Below, one piece after another: positions 33,901 through 43,978 of a stretch of DNA of 64,000 nucleotides. The notes beneath the pieces are model-generated. The model worked only from the letters and a program-made list of their open reading frames with translations, was not told the origin of the DNA and did no database searches. Position numbers and translations under genes: made by a program. This DNA is from Durusdinium trenchii. Its lineage: Eukaryota > Sar > Dinophyceae > Suessiales > Symbiodiniaceae. The stretch covers positions 3,791 to 67,790 of the forward strand of contig CAXAMN010018868.1 in the NCBI GenBank assembly GCA_963970005.1, in the 5' to 3' direction. Every line of letters begins with the position of its first letter. Positions within the stretch are counted from its first letter, which is position 1.

Positions 33901-36900
33901 ACACACATGACTCGTAGGTGGCAGATCGCTGACCATGATTTTTAGCGACGGCATTGGCCTGGAATTCGACATGTTCTATGCCGTTTCCATGGTGGTCGTT
34001 CCTGGGAGCCGTGCGTTCAAGGTCTGCTGCGTTCACGGTCGCTGGCGGTCGGGAGTCAGGGCACCGGTAGATTGGAGGACTGAGCGACACTTTCGGGGGC
34101 GAGGTCATGTTTGTGTTCCTTGGGGCCCAATGGGGTTGGTAGAGAGCGGAATGTCCGAACATACAGGGGGGGGTTCCAGCGGAGCGTAAGAGCATCATGA
34201 TCCATGTGTTTTGTGAAAACAAATTGTTCGAGCAGTCCCAGCAATGCATGATAGCGAACCCTTGTAAGTCCAAAAATTTTGCCTGAAGAACGTTTGCAAA
34301 AGTGTGACTCGCGAACAGCAACTTTTTGGCTTACCCCACCTCTTTGAATTTGACCCGATAAACTATTTGATATATATATATATGTATATATGTGTGCATG
34401 TGTATAATGCTTGCAAAACCACTTCACAGCTCATAGCCCTTCAAAAAAAGGCAACATGTTGCATGTCTTGGATTGTGGTGCATTTTATGAGGTTACAGCC
34501 TTTCCATGCCTTTCCTGTCTACACAATGATATACAATATACAGCCATTCGGCAACGTACGTGTTCAAGCTTTCACAACACTACAGGATCTTTCAAACATA
34601 TTATACATGCAATGGAAAAGACTGGAATATATATATGACAAGCGACTGGCCTCCCCCCTAAGAGTGATGGCCTCCAACACCGCCAGCTGCATGCCAGTCC
34701 CATTCATCCAAGGTGCTCTTTGGCCTTTTCAACATCATTACGGCGATTTTCGTTGAGGCGACGTTGCCCCTCGGCACGGGTGGTGGCCCCCGGGTATTGG
34801 CATGTGAAAGAGGCGGTGCGGATCTGAAGATGAACAGCCTGGAGGGAGACTCCCGCACCCGAACGTTTTTTCAAGAACCTGACAGGTAGGGCCCCTGCAG
34901 CCTGAATCTTGAGGGATCTAGGAGATCTCTTTGTTGATTCATGCCTGGCCCCTAATTCTCTACCAATATGAAGATTGGTGCCGATTGGTGCTCGGTGTTC
35001 ATGCTTACTTCATTTTTTTGGGCGCACCACTCAGGAATCGTGGTATATAAACATCCTCCACCTTGAGAAACCGAAAGACCACCAAACACTACTATTTGAG
35101 GTGGGAGGTGTCCCTTGGACTTGCCAGGCATTTGACTTGCCTGGCAACCTGCCTGGCTGCTCCCAGGAATGGCTTGAAAGAGAACGAGGTCCAGCGAAAA
35201 TATGCGAAGGCCTACGAATCGAACTACATGACCGAACAGCTCGCAAAGCTGGTGCCGTGCTCGCAGCACTGGATCGCTGAAGTCAGATGTGGAACGAACA
35301 CGCCCTTTCCCACCCCGTCGGGTTCAAGAAAATCAAAAGGAGAAGCTCCGGAAAACATCGCAAAACGACCTGAGACTGGGCAAGGCTGTTTGCTTTTGCG
35401 ATGACATGTTTGAGCATTGGTTTGCTGAAGAAGGCTGGGTTGCTTCACGCTGCAGCTTCCTCAGGTCATGACTGTCTCCACCCAAGTGCAGAAGCTGCGG
35501 AGCAGGACATGCTTTCAAAAGCTGCGGTGGGCCACGACGGTAGGGATACTCCACCAGTGCGGACATCCCCAGGATGTCCTTTTTCAGGACGACTTCGGGG
35601 AACAGAACTGATGACATGTATGATGTAGGTACGTATATACCAGTAGACCTGTTATTTCCAGTTTGGCGAGTATTGGGGCAGAGTCTAAGTTCAGCGTTTC
35701 GGTTTCACCCAACTTTGCTTCCACCATCCGACATGTCAGGCACCATGTCTTGGCGTGGTTACATGTGGGACGTTCACCTCATCATCTTCGCCCGCGTCTC
35801 AAGACGTGTGATGGCATGATACGGCATGATGACACATGCACAAAAATGAAAACAGTTAAACAAGTGCTAGGGATCTGCATATCCTTTGAGAGACGGTGAT
35901 GTGTGAAGGACACTCTTATGTAGGTGCCAAAACATCGGGTCCGTCGTCGTATGTTGTGAGCAGGTACTTCCTTGGATCCCCGTCGGGCCCCGAACGCGGC
36001 CCAGTCCACGTCCTCTCACCCATCCTCGTCCGCACCGGCACCAGCGTCTCCAGGACAGCTTTGCCTGGCTTACAATTCAGCAACAGGAGCGTGGGTAACA
36101 GGCGCGCGGGGCCTTGAGGGGAATCATCTGCGAAGGATGCTTGGCTTTGAAGGTGCCCACGTGTGTGAACAGATGCTCCTTTCCAGATGGGTGCGTGCCT
36201 TAGTGAGGCCCATATGTTCAGTGCCCCAGTTCTCGCAAGTCTCACCACCATGACCGGCATCACCCCGCATCCAGGCAACTTAATAACGACCCAACCTTGT
36301 CCGGAACACGCCGGGTTTAGGCTGTGATCAGTTTATCGGACTGAGAAAGAAGCGGCAGTGCTTGGGGGACCGTTGACGATGTGCGGTCGATGTAGCATTG
36401 CTGCGGCATCCATGAACTTTTGAAGTTTTTCTTCATGTTTTTCTGCTCGCAAGACGGAACATGTCATATATATGTCACGTATATTGTTCATTTGGCACAA
36501 GTTCTGGGCTCATGCAACGATCCTGGAGGCTTCCGAAGATCCGTCAAGATGGGACTTCTAGACGCATCCAGTTCGTTCGTCCAGTGTCAACACAAACTCG
36601 CAGGCAGGAAAACGCGCTGCAAGATGGCGAGATCTACCTGAGCCGCGCGGACGCATGTTGCCAGAACCAGATGGGGATGTTTGTTAAGCAGCCCTGCGCG
36701 TTTGGTTCGGGCTGCTTTTCGGTAGGAAAGAGATCAGAACATCCATGGGGCGCCATGGGGCCTGTACTTTCCAAACGCTTCCCGTCGTCCGTGACTCTTC
36801 CGTCACGCGCGGACCGGGTGATCGGAGAGCTCGACCTCCGGGATCGGAAGCGGTATCTGGCTTATAGCCTATAAAAGTCTAGGACTAAGACTAAGACTAG

Positions 36901-37709
36901 AAGATGTTATAGCCATACGTGTTAAAACTTATAAGATCTTTCTTTGGATCTAAAAACCTAATTTAGGGTAAGGTTCTTGAATCTATCTTGAATCTTTTCT
37001 GTGTGTTTTCCAAGCATTGTTGGAGAACACAGTTGCAATGTATATACGGTAAAGGTGCCTCAATATCCTCAAATTGCGTCCCAGCGATTTGAGTGCTTCT
37101 GTTGACACTTGGCGTCGATCGAGCACAAAGAAAGACCAGACACTTTGTCCAATGAACTATAGTGTGGGTTTGCAGTGTTTGTAGGTGTTCGACATTCAGC
37201 TAGCTAGAAGACATTCGAACACGACAACTGGTTCGACCTTTTTTCGGGAAGCGAGGTGAACATGGACTCTTTTGCACAACTCAATTGGTGAATGCGGGGA
37301 TTCGGCACTGGAAGATGGTGCTGCTTGTGACTGAGGTGAAGAGGAGTTTAATCAACTCGTACGGCATCCAGATGCAGCTCGGTGATCGGATTTCGCAGGG
37401 TGCAAAGCCCTGAATGGGGCCCTGTACGCACGTGGTCAGTAATTCAGGACCGACCGCGAAGACTGGACACCGAATACATCACAAGGGACGTGGGTGGTAT
37501 CGGTGGGGAAAAGAACGAACACAGCAGCATGTTTTTCCCCTGCAATGCTGATGAGGCGTGTTTTTTTGTGGTTTTGCCATGCCCAACGGAGTTCTGCTTT
37601 TCATGTCTCGTGTTCAGAGTTCGATTTGCTCCAGATCGATGTAGTGAGAGAGCATCTTCAGGTCAGACTGATTCTAAACGACCTGGACGTGCACCTGGGC
37701 CAAAGCGCG
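27895..37709 (+). CDS. Voltage-gated cation channel gene (single 6TM domain, core exons)
   Basis: Thirteen short + strand exons rebuild S1 to S6 of one voltage-gated ion-channel domain in order, with no in-frame stop and mostly matching splice phases. Visible features are the S2 acidic residue (VAE), WNCFD at the start of S3, an S4 with R-x-x-R-x-x-R-x-x-R-x-x-K-x-x-R, S5 SLFWVMIFLTLIVY, a Cys-containing outer loop, pore MFSIFRCMISECTT, and S6 FGLFNIITAIFVEAT followed by a charged helix. It should form a membrane cation pore, probably as a tetramer or with partners. The pore sequence suggests Na/Ca-type permeability rather than K (no GYG). Donors are mixed GT and GC, and acceptors are AG, usually AG|G. 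The start of S1, the S5-loop join and the 3' end are unresolved. Confidence 0.85.
28200..28371 (+). CDS. Coding-like segment inside the channel intron
   Basis: An open + stretch with QMRRDSQVTACELVDASKIS and a Ser/Ala-rich end before CAG|TAG. Composition and codon use look coding, but it falls between S2 and the S2-S3 loop, where channels have no room for it. It could be a skipped exon, an extended loop, or chance. Confidence 0.25.
28862..28890 (+). CDS. Channel 29-bp micro-exon: S2-S3 loop
   Basis: CCAATTGCAG|GTC to GGGCAAAA|GTACAA. Encodes VRLQVADGQ plus two bases (AA) of a Lys codon completed by the first G of the next exon. Phases agree on both sides, and the product fills exactly the S2-S3 linker. 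Confidence 0.65.
29157..29217 (+). CDS. Channel exon: S2-S3 linker and first half of S3
   Basis: Acceptor ACAGCCAG|G, likely GC donor at GGCG|GCTT. Encodes EYFFGRDRVWNCFDVGLSLA. W-N-x-F-D is the hallmark of the start of S3. An alternative 3' border a few codons later is possible. Confidence 0.75.
30102..30177 (+). CDS. Channel exon: second half of S3 and S3-S4 loop
   Basis: Acceptor GCTAAG|GTG, possible GC donor after GGAC (a GA donor at 30158 is an alternative). Encodes VAVAEIAINIIYSSSGDTAR; the Glu in VAE matches the acidic S3 position. It joins the preceding exon in phase 0. Confidence 0.75.
30259..30395 (+). CDS. Channel exon: S4 voltage sensor and S4-S5 linker
   Basis: Acceptor TTTGCAG|TC, donor CTGGCA|GTCTAG. 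After SPLKTLRKAA comes LVLRGLRLARMARLAKLIRM, with six basic residues spaced every third position, then PLLAELANLISG, the S4-S5 linker. This is the most diagnostic exon of the gene. The S4 charge pattern is complete, so voltage sensing is expected to be functional. Confidence 0.9.
31021..31100 (+). CDS. Channel exon: S5
   Basis: Acceptor GGTGAG|GTT. Encodes VRSLFWVMIFLTLIVYETWQ, the start of S5, joining the S4 exon in phase 0. The 3' border is not settled: a phase-1 donor is needed for the next exon and only a GA donor near 31100 offers it. A missed small exon is possible. Confidence 0.7.
32857..32951 (+). CDS. Channel exon: outer loop before the pore
   Basis: Acceptor CCTGAG|GC, donor AAGCCG|GTGAAC. 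Encodes LMGDFYPLGNDLEQQLPPGC then HWETSDGEDKP. The acidic, Cys-containing loop between S5 and the pore helix fits the family. Third positions are GC-rich, unlike the flanks. Confidence 0.7.
33477..33574 (+). CDS. Channel exon: pore helix and selectivity filter
   Basis: Acceptor GGCAAG|CTG, GC donor after GGCCG. Encodes YGLEFCASVVGCMFSIFRCM then ISECTTKGR. The pattern S-V-x-x-x-M-F-x-x-F-R-C-x-x-x-E-C resembles pore loops of protist Na/Ca-type channels. No GYG, so not a K channel. Phase 2 at the end matches the next exon. Confidence 0.75.
33946..33997 (+). CDS. Channel exon: first part of S6
   Basis: Acceptor TTTTTAG|C, donor GTGGTC|GTTCCT. Encodes DGIGLEFDMFYAVSMVV, the approach to S6. The split Arg codon (CG|C) agrees with the pore exon. 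Confidence 0.7.
34713..34765 (+). CDS. Channel exon: S6 gate
   Basis: Acceptor CCAAG|GTG, GC donor ACGTT|GCCCC. Encodes VLFGLFNIITAIFVEAT plus two bases of a Leu codon. FGLFNIITAIFVE is a near-invariant S6 end in dinoflagellate-type channels. The split codon TT|G is completed by the next exon. Confidence 0.9.
35167..35251 (+). CDS. Channel exon: post-S6 helix
   Basis: Acceptor CTCCCAG|G, donor AAGCTG|GTGCCG. Encodes NGLKENEVQRKYAKAYESNY then MTEQLAKL, the charged helix that follows S6. Phase agreement with the S6 exon is exact. Confidence 0.8.
36608..36646 (+). CDS. Channel 39-bp micro-exon: C-terminal region
   Basis: Acceptor CGCAGGCAG|GAA, GC donor AGCCGC|GCGG. Encodes ENALQDGEIYLSR, phase 0 at both ends, compatible with both neighbours. 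It resembles the short segment leading to the EF-hand region in related channels, but it is short, so moderate support. Confidence 0.45.
37635..37709 (+). CDS. Channel exon: pre-EF-hand helix
   Basis: Acceptor TTGCTCCAG|ATC. Encodes IDVVREHLQVRLILNDLDVH then LGQSA, like the helix that precedes the calcium-binding part in channels of this type. The donor is GC at 37705 or GA at 37710. What follows is unclear; the nearest fitting piece is at 45,968. Confidence 0.6.
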
Positions 37710-38993
37710 GACACTCCCTGAGACCCGCATGTTGGTTGAGAGTCGTTCACCGGCATTTTTACGCCTTGCATGATATGTTTTGGGACACCTTGACGGCAGC
37801 AAATCTGTTCATGGGGTATATGCTCTTTGGGTGATGTTCCAAAGCGCTTAATATGCATTACCTCCAAACCTCGCCGGCGAATTGTGAAGGCTTGGCAGCC
37901 AAACATAATTACGTAGAAAAAAGTATGAATAAGCGAAAGTCGCAGGAGCACTGCAGATCAGATTGCAGCTCGTACCGTTATGCTTGATGATTGCGTCAAT
38001 CTCTTTAGCATAATAATATCGTAGCTGTCTAGCTTTGTGCCCATGGTGATCAACGGAGTCCGTGGTTGATACTGCAACGTCACTCATGGTCTATGGCAGC
38101 TACGCCCCAGATATGGTAAATTCATCCAGCCAAATAGACCCCCCACGCCCTTGGACCAAGCTCATGAGTCTTGGAAGATGGTGCCTGTACTGGTCCTGTA
38201 TACATACTGTATATAGAATATAAGGGATTCGGGGTTCCCACGTCATGTTTGTATTCTTTGGTGTGCAGTTAGGGCGGTATAGATCCTAGAGCTGGTATGC
38301 AGAGCTGTGTCGCCCTTTCATGTGCAAGCTCGGGCACCATCAACTCAGCCGGCGCCAACCACACTCCACCTTGGCCTGGGGTCGGAGTTAGCGTTTGGTT
38401 TTTTTTTGCGCACGTCGTGGGCACAAGAGATCCGTGAAAAGCCGCGTGGAGATTAACCGCAAGACATGTGCTAAGCGCTGTCAAAGTCCAAAGTCGACGA
38501 GTCGACGAACCAGTGCAAGCAGTATATTACAGTATATATGGTCCTGGAGTCACAGGAGTGCTTAGTCCCTAAGTCAGTGGACAATGAGCATCCCTAACCT
38601 CCATTAAGCACCGCTTTGGAGCTGCTGGTGTGTGGGTTCCTTAAGGGTGTACCAAGCGAGGCTAGTCTGTAGCTCTAACCCCGCCAGTGCTGTCACTAGA
38701 CTTCGCGACTTGGCCTAAGAGCAGCTCAGGAGTGTTGAGCCAAGACCAGGCATTTTTGAAGCCTTCCATACTGATGCTCGGTGGAACTTTTTGGAAAGGC
38801 TCCCCGTGGCCAGGGTTTGAGTTTGATCCGGAAGCAGCTGAGAGACGTAAAGAGCATAGGAGCTCGGAGGAGATCTCTCCTTTGACGAATGCGGTTGAGG
38901 GGGTTCGGGAACAGGCTGGAACGTGGAACGGGTCCGACCGTCGGCCACTCGCGAAGCACCCAGGAAGAAGATGGAACGGTTTCCCTTTCAGAG
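37710..38993. other. Intron-like; no gene seen
   Basis: (TA)-rich short tracts near 38205-38220 and 38525-38540. No exon could be supported. Confidence 0.35.
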
Positions 38994-39003
38994 NNNNNNN
39001 NNN
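38994..39003. other. Assembly gap (10 N)
   Basis: Ten N bases, a placeholder of fixed size, so the true distance is unknown. The right flank encodes QPVIRLDQFSPKELLSLDVS in one frame, which may be exonic. Confidence 1.
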
Positions 39004-40230
39004 CCCCTGTGGTCTCAGAGAAGAACGGCACCAGACGGCAGCTGATTCAGCCTGTCATCAGGTTGGATCAGTTCTCACCGAAGGAATTGTTGAGCTTAGA
39101 TGTCTCAAATTGGGACCTCCCAACAGGAACAAGTGTTGCATGCCTGAACGATGTGACATTGCTAGTTAGGTGTTCATGTCTCTATGCTTTGCACAATTTA
39201 CAGATGTTTGCAGAGTCCACCAATACCTGCCCTATCAGTTCAGCTTGGGATGTGTTTCCTCATGATTCATGATCTTCAAGGAATTTCAAGGATCTCGGGT
39301 TCTGGCGGTTGGCCAAAGAGACCCTGGTCAGCAGGAAGGGGACTGGAAGACGAAGAACTGCGCTTTCTATTTGGGAGGTCCGCTTCTAGGTGAAGAACTT
39401 TGCGTTTTTTCGTCGAAAAACCCCTCGAAGAATCGACGCGAACGCGTCGAAGTAACACGCCGAGTTCGGCCGGTTGGGAAACCGGCAGCTTTGTGACATG
39501 GAGAGGCTTGATTTTCTCAGAAAGATGACATTGTTTGTGACATGAAGAGGTCTCATACAATTAGATCTCATATATGGTGTCAATTTTCAAATGAATTATC
39601 GTTTGTGAGCCACTATGGTTTCCTCCACTCCTCAGTTGTCATGGTCCATCCCCTGAAGATGTTGATCAGAGGTGCCTCTACTGTTCACGTTCGTTGCTCC
39701 CTTGGTCACTCCGAGTGGGCGACAGATGCGCATGATGCGCGAAGGGAGAAAAGATGAGAAAAGGGATGACTGGGATGAGCCTTTGTTTTCACGTCGTTGG
39801 ATTGGCTGAGGGCACCAGACAGATTGAGATGTGTACTGTAAACAGGGAGACCCCCCCCAGCCGAGGTTTGGGTCGATGTTCCCTTCTATGTCCCTTCTGG
39901 CAGTAGGGTGTTTCCTGGGAGGGCTCCCTAGTTTAAATACGACACCCAGCACCAACTTCCCCGGTGAGGTGCTGGAGGAGTCCCATGGGTCACAGTGAGA
40001 TGGTTGGAGCTTGGTGACCGTCTTGGAGCGACCGTCCAAGTACTTGGGTGACCGTGGTGATTCTCGAGGAATTGGGTTCGCGTGATGAGAGTCTTCAGGC
40101 AGGGTTGTTCTTTCGTCATGCAGTCTTGTGCCAAGTCTTCAGGCATACTGTGGAGTCTTGATAGTGTCATGCCCTTTGTAACGCAAGAAAATAACACAGG
40201 GGAAGTTGCAGAATTCACTACGTAAATTAA
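39004..40230. other. No supported gene
   Basis: Contains self-complementary GC-rich stems (GACGCGAACGCGTC at about 39435 and CCGGTTGGGAAACCGG at about 39469) but no recognised RNA. The rest looks intronic or intergenic. Confidence 0.35.
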
Positions 40231-40270
40231 ATGTATCATCCTCATCATCATCGTCATCCTCATCGTCATC
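40231..40270. repeat. (TCA/TCC)n microsatellite
   Basis: Interrupted CATCCTCATCATCATCGTCA trinucleotide tract at about 40235-40270. Its complement unit (GAT)n recurs at 42312-42360. Confidence 0.85.
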
Positions 40271-40377
40271 AGGATTGGGCACCAGTTTGGTATGATTGAA
40301 CATCGTCATCCATTCGTACGCCCCGCAGCCACCGATCCCGGTCCGCCCGGGCCGCCCGACCGGAGCGGAGCGGAGCC

Positions 40378-40422
40378 ATGGCGGAAGCCGAGGCACGCGG
40401 TGCCTTACAAGCGCGTGGATGA
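40378..40422 (+). CDS. Candidate first exon
   Basis: ATG at 40378 in a very GC-rich, CpG-rich patch (40318-40420), starting MAEAEARGALQAR, with a possible GT donor at GCGC|GTGGAT. It could be the start of a + strand gene continuing with the segments at 42,060 and 42,511. Tentative. Confidence 0.3.
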   Translation: MAEAEARGALQARG

Positions 40423-40494
40423 GAGTTGTGTGGGGTGGGCGAATGTTGCATTTGGCACAGCACTATTTTTGGTGGTCTGTCCTATTATATAAAC

Positions 40495-40580
40495 AAGTAA
40501 ACCACTATGTTTGAACAAGGCCTTTACTAACCATCATCATCCACTGTTGTAGGTATTTGGATAGACCCAAGATATTTTAG
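40495..40580 (+). repeat. Interspersed repeat, copy 2 of 2
   Basis: Colinear with 7497-7590: ACCACTATG, AGGCCTTTACTAACCATCAT, CATCCACTGTTG, ATAGACCCAAGAT. Diverged by substitutions and small gaps. Confidence 0.6.
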
Positions 40581-42059
40581 TTGAAGCTGCTGTGAGCGGC
40601 ACTCGTTGATGGAAAGGATTGAAAGGAAGGGAATGGTTGCAAAGATGGAACTATCATGAACAATCTCTATAGGGAAGAACGGAAGACATCAGAAAACATG
40701 AAGCACCATGTGATCGTTCACCCAATAATGTTGACAGATGTTGAACCACCCCAGAATATACATACAATATAATTGAATTGTGATAAATATATGTTTGGTA
40801 CCAATATACGCGCTTCTTCGCTGCTCAGAGTACCACGCTCATGTCAGGTTTCATCTCATGTGCTCGTCACCGAGGAGAAACCGAGGTGCACTCAGACGGT
40901 AGGGGCTTGGTGGAAACTCGGGGGGCTCCGATGTTGAAGAAGATCACGCGGCGATCGTTCGATGTTTCGTTTAAACGTTTTCAACGAGTTCACTTATAGC
41001 ATCATAAACAAATATATATATTTGTGTATATATATAATTGCAGTTATTACACACATACAGATATATTATATACATTAACTCCCCAAATACATATTATATA
41101 TATATGTGCATAGGAGTGTGCGTGTGTGTGTGTGTCTCACATCAAGGGGCCCGTGTGAAGTACCATTATAGATCTACTTAGGATATATTTAAATCAGGAG
41201 CACTGTGTAGGTTTCCCTCTAGGTTTGGAAGGCAGCTTTACTACTTTGACCCAATTCTTTTGATAGGAAGAGGGGTCACGTGAATCAACCTACACACCAT
41301 CACGAGTTGGAAGGCCCATGGCCCATGTAACTATGGGGTCCCCCTTAATAAACTTCTTCTAGGTCTTCAGCTTCACGAGGATACCTTCTTGCTTAATGGT
41401 TCACGTGCTACGGTGCTACGGTATGCTACGGTCCTACGATTGTACATCGGTCATTGCAGTTTGAAGAGCCTGTAATTTTTCTTTAAGATGTAATTATGGT
41501 CAGGTTTGGCAGCACCCTGTCTCAAAAAGTTGGAGTTTCTAAGGGCTACAGCGGCTACAGACATCAGGTCCAGATTGTCACCATTGTAGACAGAGTCGGG
41601 TCGTGGAAGCCGCGCAGTTGTCACGAACCGCGAACTGAGAAGCTCAAGAACTGGCTGCCGTTGGCTCCCGGAAAACTGGTACGTGGAGCAAAGTTGAACT
41701 GGTTCCAGCCAGGGTGAGTGGACCGGTATTGTTGTTGGGGCTGCTAGGTATTGTGCATATTCTATCTACTTGGATGGCATTTTCTCCGCCAGCTTCTGAT
41801 AGAAGAGTTCTCCTGCACCACTCGAAGGTAAACAGGATCAGTTATTGTCCAAATGGTAGCTTCCAGCGAAACGCCCTCCCAAGATCTCCCAAGCAGGGAG
41901 CCGCTGCGAGTTGTTGGAAGACAGCTTTGAACCAAATCATGAAGGACAGCGCCATCGACATGGCGTGGAAGCCCCGAACGACCGGGCAACTACTGTAGTT
42001 AGTGGCTGTGATGAGAGACCCGGGTCTGGAACTCTCCCTTCAGCCAAGCCCACGGGCTT
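40581..42059. other. No firmly supported gene; AT microsatellites
   Basis: (TA)n and (TG)n tracts at about 41012-41035, 41095-41105 and 41118-41132. An open + frame at 41496-41715 and a short one at 41915-41998 (TALNQIMKDSAIDMAWKP) read protein-like without clear borders. Confidence 0.3.
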
Positions 42060-42133
42060 CGGGGATGCTGAGGAGCTTCTTAGAGAGCGATGTGACCGAG
42101 CTGCCCGCAGGGCGGCACAGAGAGGTGGGTTCA
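42060..42133 (+). CDS. Candidate exon, helical
   Basis: GC-rich + segment encoding GFGDAEELLRERCDRAARRA then AQRGGF, strongly helical and charged. Borders are uncertain. It may belong with the candidates at 40,378 and 42,511. Confidence 0.3.
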
Positions 42134-42311
42134 GTGTGCGAGGGGATGGAGGTCATGAAGCCAAGTGAGGCATGAGTTCATTGTTCTATTTTGTCCACAG
42201 TCAGGTTTCAGGTCCAAAAGAGTTTGTGGATTCCAGTGTTTGTTTGAAAGAACTTAGATTGTTCGGCTGTGAGCGACCGCCTCAAGCTCCTGACCCCATG
42301 CTTTGCCAGAG

Positions 42312-42360
42312 CCTGATGATGATGGTGATGGTGATGATTATGATAATGATGGTGATGAGA
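42312..42360. repeat. (GAT)n microsatellite
   Basis: Interrupted GATGATGATGGTGATGGTGA tract. Confidence 0.9.
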
Positions 42361-42510
42361 GTGACTCAAAGCACCTGAATGTGTCATTGGAGAGGACCAC
42401 GCTGATCGACCAGCCCACATTGCTGCGGACTGAGGTTTGGAATGTCCTGTCTCAGAAAATGGAGGAGACTTGGCCGTAGTGAAACGTGAGGGGATGAAGA
42501 GGCTGCGAGC

Positions 42511-42710
42511 GTGGTTGACGAATGCCACGGCATCATGAGGCGTTTCGCATCTATCGATGCCTTGCGCGCAGACCGCTCCGCACGTCTTCTTCCGAACGCG
42601 CGTTCTGAGGCGGAAGCCGCGGAGCACACGGCGGCCATTGCGCGTCGGGGGCACCGAGCCACACGAAGCCGCGATCCGCTCCACCGTCGGACGGAAGTCG
42701 GAGACCAAGA
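42511..42710 (+). CDS. Candidate exon, Ala/Arg-rich
   Basis: Open + frame containing GIMRRFASIDALRADRSARL and ARSEAEAAEHTAAIARRG. Very GC-rich, so both strands are open and strand choice rests on neighbours only. Function unknown. Confidence 0.25.
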
Positions 42711-43085
42711 GCTAAGACACGTGTCGGACGGTGGGATGAACCGTTGGAGACCAAGTTATGAGTGTTGGTTTTGGAATTGTTGGGTGCTGCTGTTGTTGCT
42801 GTATGTTACGAAAGCCAGCCTTCGTAGAAGGCGCTAGCGGAGTTGTGTCTGGCGAACGAAGTGAGTAGTTAGGGGGTCTGGGGGGGGTGGCCCGAGAAAG
42901 GTACACGTCAACTCGGCACATGCTGGGGGAGGAGGGTGCTCCGAGGGAAGGTTTTTTGAGGTTGTGTTGGAGGTGATTTTTGAGGGGTGGTGATGCAAGA
43001 AATGCCAAATGCATCATTTGCATCATCTGAATGGAAAGGTGTAGTTGGCACCTTGCAAGGTATAGAGACCTAGGGTAGCCATAGT
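42711..43085. other. Intervening sequence
   Basis: No gene seen. AAAGGTGTAGTTGGCACCTT at about 43036 is the linker sequence repeated inside the hairpin array that follows. Confidence 0.5.
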
Positions 43086-43248
43086 GCAGCTACCAGGTAT
43101 AGTACTTCAAGTTCCCTTTCCGTCAACCGCTTGAGACCCTCTACACACGCACAGCAATCCACAGCTTTGAAGTCTCATTCGTGCTTTGAACTTGTATAGG
43201 TGTGTAAGAGGTATAGCAACATAGTATTTATACGGACCCAGGGTAGCT
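43086..43248 (+). repeat. 163-bp flanking direct repeat, left
   Basis: Nearly identical, base for base in length, to 43816-43978 (GCAGCTACCAGGTATAGTAC to ACGGACCCAGG). The pair brackets the hairpin array like long terminal repeats, but shows no TG/CA ends. Confidence 0.9.
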
Positions 43249-43297
43249 ACAAGTAGCTACAGTTCTGTTCCCGGGTATGGCGCGCATGAGGCTTCAA

Positions 43298-43790
43298 AGC
43301 TGTGGTTTTCAAGCTAAATTCAAGGTGGCCTGAGACCAGGGTTTGCTGCCCTAAAACACTCTGTTCAGGCCACCTTGAAAATAAAGGTGTAGTTGGCACC
43401 TTGCCAGGTATAGACATCCAGGGTAGCTATGTAGCTGTGGTTTTCAAGCTAAATTCAAGGTGGCCTGAGACCACGGTTTGCTGCCCTAAAACACTCTGTT
43501 CAGGCCACCTTGAAAATAAAGGTCTTGTAGCTACAATTCTGTTCCCAGGTATGGCGCGCATGAGGCTTCAAAGCTGTGGTTTTCAAGCTAAATTCAAGGT
43601 GGCCTGAGACCAGGGTTTGCTGCCCTAAAACACTCTGTGCAGGCCGCCTTGAAAATAAAGGTGTAGTTGGCACCTTGCCAGGTATAGAGACCCAGGGTAG
43701 CTATGTAGCTGTGGTTTTCAAGCTAAATTCAAGGTGGCCTGAGACCAGGGTTTGCTGCCCTGAAACACTCTGTTCAGGCCACCTTGAAAA
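43298..43790 (+). repeat. Tandem array of hairpin-forming units (4 copies)
   Basis: Units start at 43298, 43433, 43572 and 43707 (135, 139 and 135 bp). Each carries CAAGGTGGCCTGA and its complement TCAGGCCACCTTG about 31 bases apart (43321-43333/43365-43377 and so on), with an inner AGGG/CCCT stem in three of the four. Copy 3 has G for A in the right arm, which an RNA could still pair as G-U. Open frames across the array follow from the 135-bp period and are not proposed as protein. Confidence 0.9.
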
Positions 43791-43815
43791 TAGAGGTGTA
43801 TTTGGCACCTTGCTT

Positions 43816-43978
43816 GCAGCTACCAGGTATAGTACTTCAAGTTCCCTTTCCGTCAACCGCTCGATAGCCTCTACACACGCGCAGCAATCCACAGCTTTGA
43901 AGTCTCATTCGTGCTTTGAACTTGTGTAGGTGTGTAAGAGGTATAGCAACATAGTATTTATACGGACCCAGGCTAGCT
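43816..43978 (+). repeat. 163-bp flanking direct repeat, right
   Basis: Second copy of 43086-43248, differing at a handful of positions. Confidence 0.9.

Noticed and set aside
42208-42708. His-rich - strand frame
   Set aside because: The His run is the translated complement of a (GAT)n microsatellite.
43302-43929. Open frames with a 45-residue repeat (FKLNSRWPETRVCCPKTL)
   Set aside because: The repeat follows from a 135-bp DNA unit; one unit is 139 bp and breaks the frame. The conserved feature is the inverted repeat, not the protein.
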